A DNA stretch of 64,000 nucleotides from Salminus brasiliensis (taxonomy: Eukaryota > Chordata > Actinopteri > Characiformes > Bryconidae): positions 29,408,625-29,472,624 of the forward strand of contig NC_132894.1 in the NCBI RefSeq assembly GCF_030463535.1, given 5' to 3'. Every line of letters starts with the position of its first letter. Positions within the stretch are counted from its first letter, which is position 1. The translations under genes and the position numbers were made by a program. Under the pieces are notes generated by a model that did not search any database, had not been told where the DNA came from, and saw nothing but the letters and a program-made list of their open reading frames with translations. Below are positions 61,223 to 64,000 of this stretch, in pieces.

Positions 61223-61230
61223 CGTGGCAT
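61213..61230 (-). promoter_or_regulatory. fgf3: Five-codon upstream ORF overlapping the fgf3 start
   Basis: An ATG at 61230-61228 (G at -3) opens a frame coding MPRWC. It ends at a TGA at 61215-61213, inside the fgf3 coding sequence and out of frame with it. If the transcript starts upstream, it could reduce or re-route initiation at the fgf3 ATG. Confidence 0.6.
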
Positions 61231-61379
61231 GGCACGCGCGCCTCCCGCTCCCACCACGAGCTCAGCAGCACGGTGCGCCCCGGTGCGCTCGCGCCATTCA
61301 CGAGAGCGAGCGGCTCCGCTGCGCATGAGGGCAGAAAACACTCCTCCTCTCCTGCTCCACACACACACACACTCTCTCT

Positions 61380-61410
<31 letters not shown>

Positions 61411-61488
61411 CTACACACACACTCCTCACTGCTCTGCAGGCGGAGTGGATCTGCCCCGCCAAGGAGAGAGGGGAGGACTGAAGAGAGA

Positions 61489-61526
<38 letters not shown>

Positions 61527-62520
61527 CTATGGTGAGATCTCCCTGGTCGACAGTGCGCGCGGAAATAAAAGAGCCTTAGCGCAACAATGGAGAGGGACAC
61601 GACCAATGATGCAGAGAGATCAGTGTTACACACACACACACACACACACAGAGATAACACACACACACGCACACATACCATTACTTCATGTATAGAGCAT
61701 TACTACACGCACACGTGCAGCACCTAGCAAACAGGACTCAGTATTACTGCACACACTGAGCATTACTGTACACATACTGTCATATGGAAGGAAGTTTGGA
61801 GGAACCTAGGTGTTGAAAGGCTCAGATGTTGTGGACAAGGTCTCAGACCTGAGGCATGTCCTCAGCTGTAAGTTTTATGAATTCTCACATTTTTTTAACT
61901 GCATACTAACACTGACCAAACATCTGCTCCTCTAAACATCTGTCCAAAGATCCAATTTTAAGAAATTGCAGTTCAGAGGAAGTGTAAGGGTCATGATGAG
62001 ATCTGATGACAAGTATAACTTGGTTAAACAGTCAAATCCAACTGCCCATATGTTTGACAAGAAGCTGCATGAAGTTTAGCTGAGTCAAGAAGGTGGTGCA
62101 CTGTTCCACTGTGCAGCCTTGTTTGCACAAACATCATAACAAGGAAACCCTGTCTGTGACTCAGTGTTTGAAGGATGCTACAGACCACCTTTACAGAAGT
62201 TTTGGAAACTGATGATAGATGAAGTCAAGATGGACTTTGAATCTTGGCCAAAAACAAATACATTTAGTAAAAAAAAAAAAATAAAGGTTGCATTTTTTAT
62301 GAAAACAACACCTTGCCAACGGTGAATAGGGTGGATTTATCAGGCTTTTGGATTCTGTTGCCACTGGTAATATTGTACGGATGGAGAAAGCAATGGATTT
62401 CTTAAAGTACCAGCAAAACCCGGGATGCAAATGTCAAACCATCCGTGGGAAGGCTGAAGCTGAATAGAGGAAGACTTCTAGAACAGGACAAAATCCACCA
62501 CTAACCAACTAAAGAGACAC
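61223..62520. other. fgf3: fgf3 upstream region
   Basis: The part to about 61350 is CpG-rich and probably includes the fgf3 promoter or 5' UTR. It then holds a (CTG)9 run (61384-61411, CAG on the fgf3 sense strand), a GA run (61490-61522) and CA runs (61629-61675). From about 61780 to 62500 lies diffuse sequence that reads like a decayed transposon but has no recognisable coding frame. No TATA box was seen. Confidence 0.5.
61384..61411. repeat. (CTG)n trinucleotide repeat
   Basis: About nine CTG units, 160-190 bp upstream of the fgf3 ATG. It reads CAG on the fgf3 sense strand. Confidence 0.9.
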
Positions 62521-62539
62521 ATGAAGCTTTGCCACACAT

Positions 62540-64000
62540 ATAGTGCATTACTGCATATATTCATATTATTATGCATGCATTACTACACACAGAGGACATT
62601 ACTACACTTATACACAGTCAGCATTACTACATATGCTTAGCATGTACAACATTACTACACATATACTGTATTACTACACATCATTACTACACATATACAG
62701 CATTACTACACATCATTACTACACATCATTACTACACATATACAGCATTACTACACATATACAGCATTACTACACATATACAGCATTACTACACATCATT
62801 ACTACACATATACAGCATTACTACACATATACAGCATTACTACACATATACAGCATTACTACACATCATTACTACACATATACAGCATTACTACACATAT
62901 ACAGCATTACTACACATCATTACTACACATATACAGCATTACTACACATATACAGCATTACTACACATCATTACTACACATATACAGCATTACTACACAT
63001 CATTACTACACATCATTACTACACATATACATCATTACTACACATATACAGCATTACTACACATCATTACTACACATATACAGCATTTCTCACACACCAT
63101 TTCTACACATATACAGCATTACTACACATTATCACTACACATATACAGCATTACTACACATATACAGCATTACTACACATCATCACTACACATATACAGC
63201 ATCACTACACATATACAGCATTACTACACATCATTACTACACATATACAGCATTTCTCACACACCATTACTACACATATACAGCATTACTACACATTATC
63301 ACTACACATATACATCATTACTACACATATACAGCATCACTACACATATACAGCATCACTACACATATACATCATTACTACACATATACAGCATTACTAC
63401 ACAAATACACCATTACTACACATCATTACTACACATATACAGCATCACTACACATATACAGCATCACTACACATATACAGCATTACTACACAAATACAGC
63501 ATTACTACACAAATACTGTATTACTACACATCATTACTACACAATTTCTCACACACACCATTACATTACTAAACATATACATCATTATTAACACACATCA
63601 GTACTACACATATACAGCGTTACTCACACCATTGCTGCACATTTACAGCATTATTAACACACATTAGTATTACACATATACAGTTATACTCACACACGCC
63701 ATTACTACACATATACAGCATTTCTCTCACACACCATTACTACACATATACAGCATTACTACACATATACAGCATTACTACACAAATACTGTATTACTAC
63801 ACATCATTAATACACAATTACAGTATTTCTCACACACACCATTACATTACTAAACATATACATCATTATTAACACACATCAGTACTACACATATACAGCG
63901 TTACTTACATACACCATTACTGCACATATACAGCATTACTACACACCATTACTGCACATATACAGCCTTACTTCACATCATTACTACACATCATTACTAC
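62540..64000. repeat. Satellite-like array of 13- and 19-bp units, open at the right edge
   Basis: Built from CATTACTACACAT (13 bp) and CATTACTACACATATACAG (19 bp) units in mixed order, over at least 1.46 kb. Longer blocks are themselves repeated, for example 63481-63630 against about 63770-63900. Long open frames of Tyr-Thr-His repeats run through it but are a by-product of the repeat. Confidence 0.9.

Noticed and set aside
60910-61695. 261- and 212-codon plus-strand frames opposite fgf3 exon 1
   Set aside because: They are antisense shadows in GC-rich and simple-repeat DNA.
61780-62500. Decayed coding element upstream of fgf3
   Set aside because: It reads like a relic of a transposon, but no frame longer than about 80 codons and no known motif remain, so no family is claimed.
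62543-63667. Open frames of 333-374 codons, rich in Tyr, Thr and His
   Set aside because: They follow directly from the 13/19-bp satellite lacking stops in these frames. They have no complexity and no splice or promoter context.

Overview
The window is vertebrate genomic DNA, almost certainly from a teleost fish. It holds four intron-containing protein genes, all on the minus strand and all apparently intact. The rest is gene-poor sequence rich in microsatellites and short dispersed repeats of fish type. No bacterial-style operon, CRISPR array or viral gene was seen. The order within teleosts cannot be fixed from sequence reading alone. The organism call rests on the gene order, on recalled similarity of the proteins to zebrafish orthologues, and on the repeat content.

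Layout, left to right. Positions 1-5447 are intergenic: a CA repeat, a tRNA-Lys-like relic next to a tRNA-derived SINE head, and a transposon-like element at 2474-2936. Positions 5448-7739 are lto1 (oraov1), five exons, 141 aa. Positions 7740-12744 are AT-rich intergenic DNA. Positions 12745-15758 are fgf19, three exons, 210 aa. Positions 15759-36863 are a 21-kb repeat-rich spacer with an unusually unique-looking stretch at about 31.7-33.6 kb. Positions 36864-42016 are fgf4, three exons, 191 aa, with a TATA box at 42393-42401 in a CpG-rich promoter. Positions 42017-56564 are a 14.5-kb spacer. It contains very long TCTA/TCTG microsatellites and a decayed duplicate of the 3' end of fgf4 exon 1 at 44387-44430. 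Positions 56565-61222 are fgf3, three exons, 250 aa, with a collagen-like Gly-X-Y tail. Positions 61223-64000 are the fgf3 upstream region and the start of a satellite array that runs off the window.

This is the LTO1-FGF19-FGF4-FGF3 block that in human lies beside CCND1 at 11q13. The orientation matches human, so ccnd1 is expected beyond the left edge and ano1 beyond the right edge; neither was identified inside. The three FGFs are secreted signalling proteins that share the family exon pattern: two introns, a 104-nt middle exon, phase 1 then phase 0. Lto1 is an unrelated cytosolic adaptor for iron-sulfur delivery.

The observations most worth checking are the fgf4 exon-1 relic, the fgf3 Gly-X-Y tail, an upstream ATG overlapping the fgf3 start, a palindromic MITE family concentrated around fgf4 and fgf3, and a repeat family that sits at the ends of TCTA microsatellites. 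No clearly new biological system was found.
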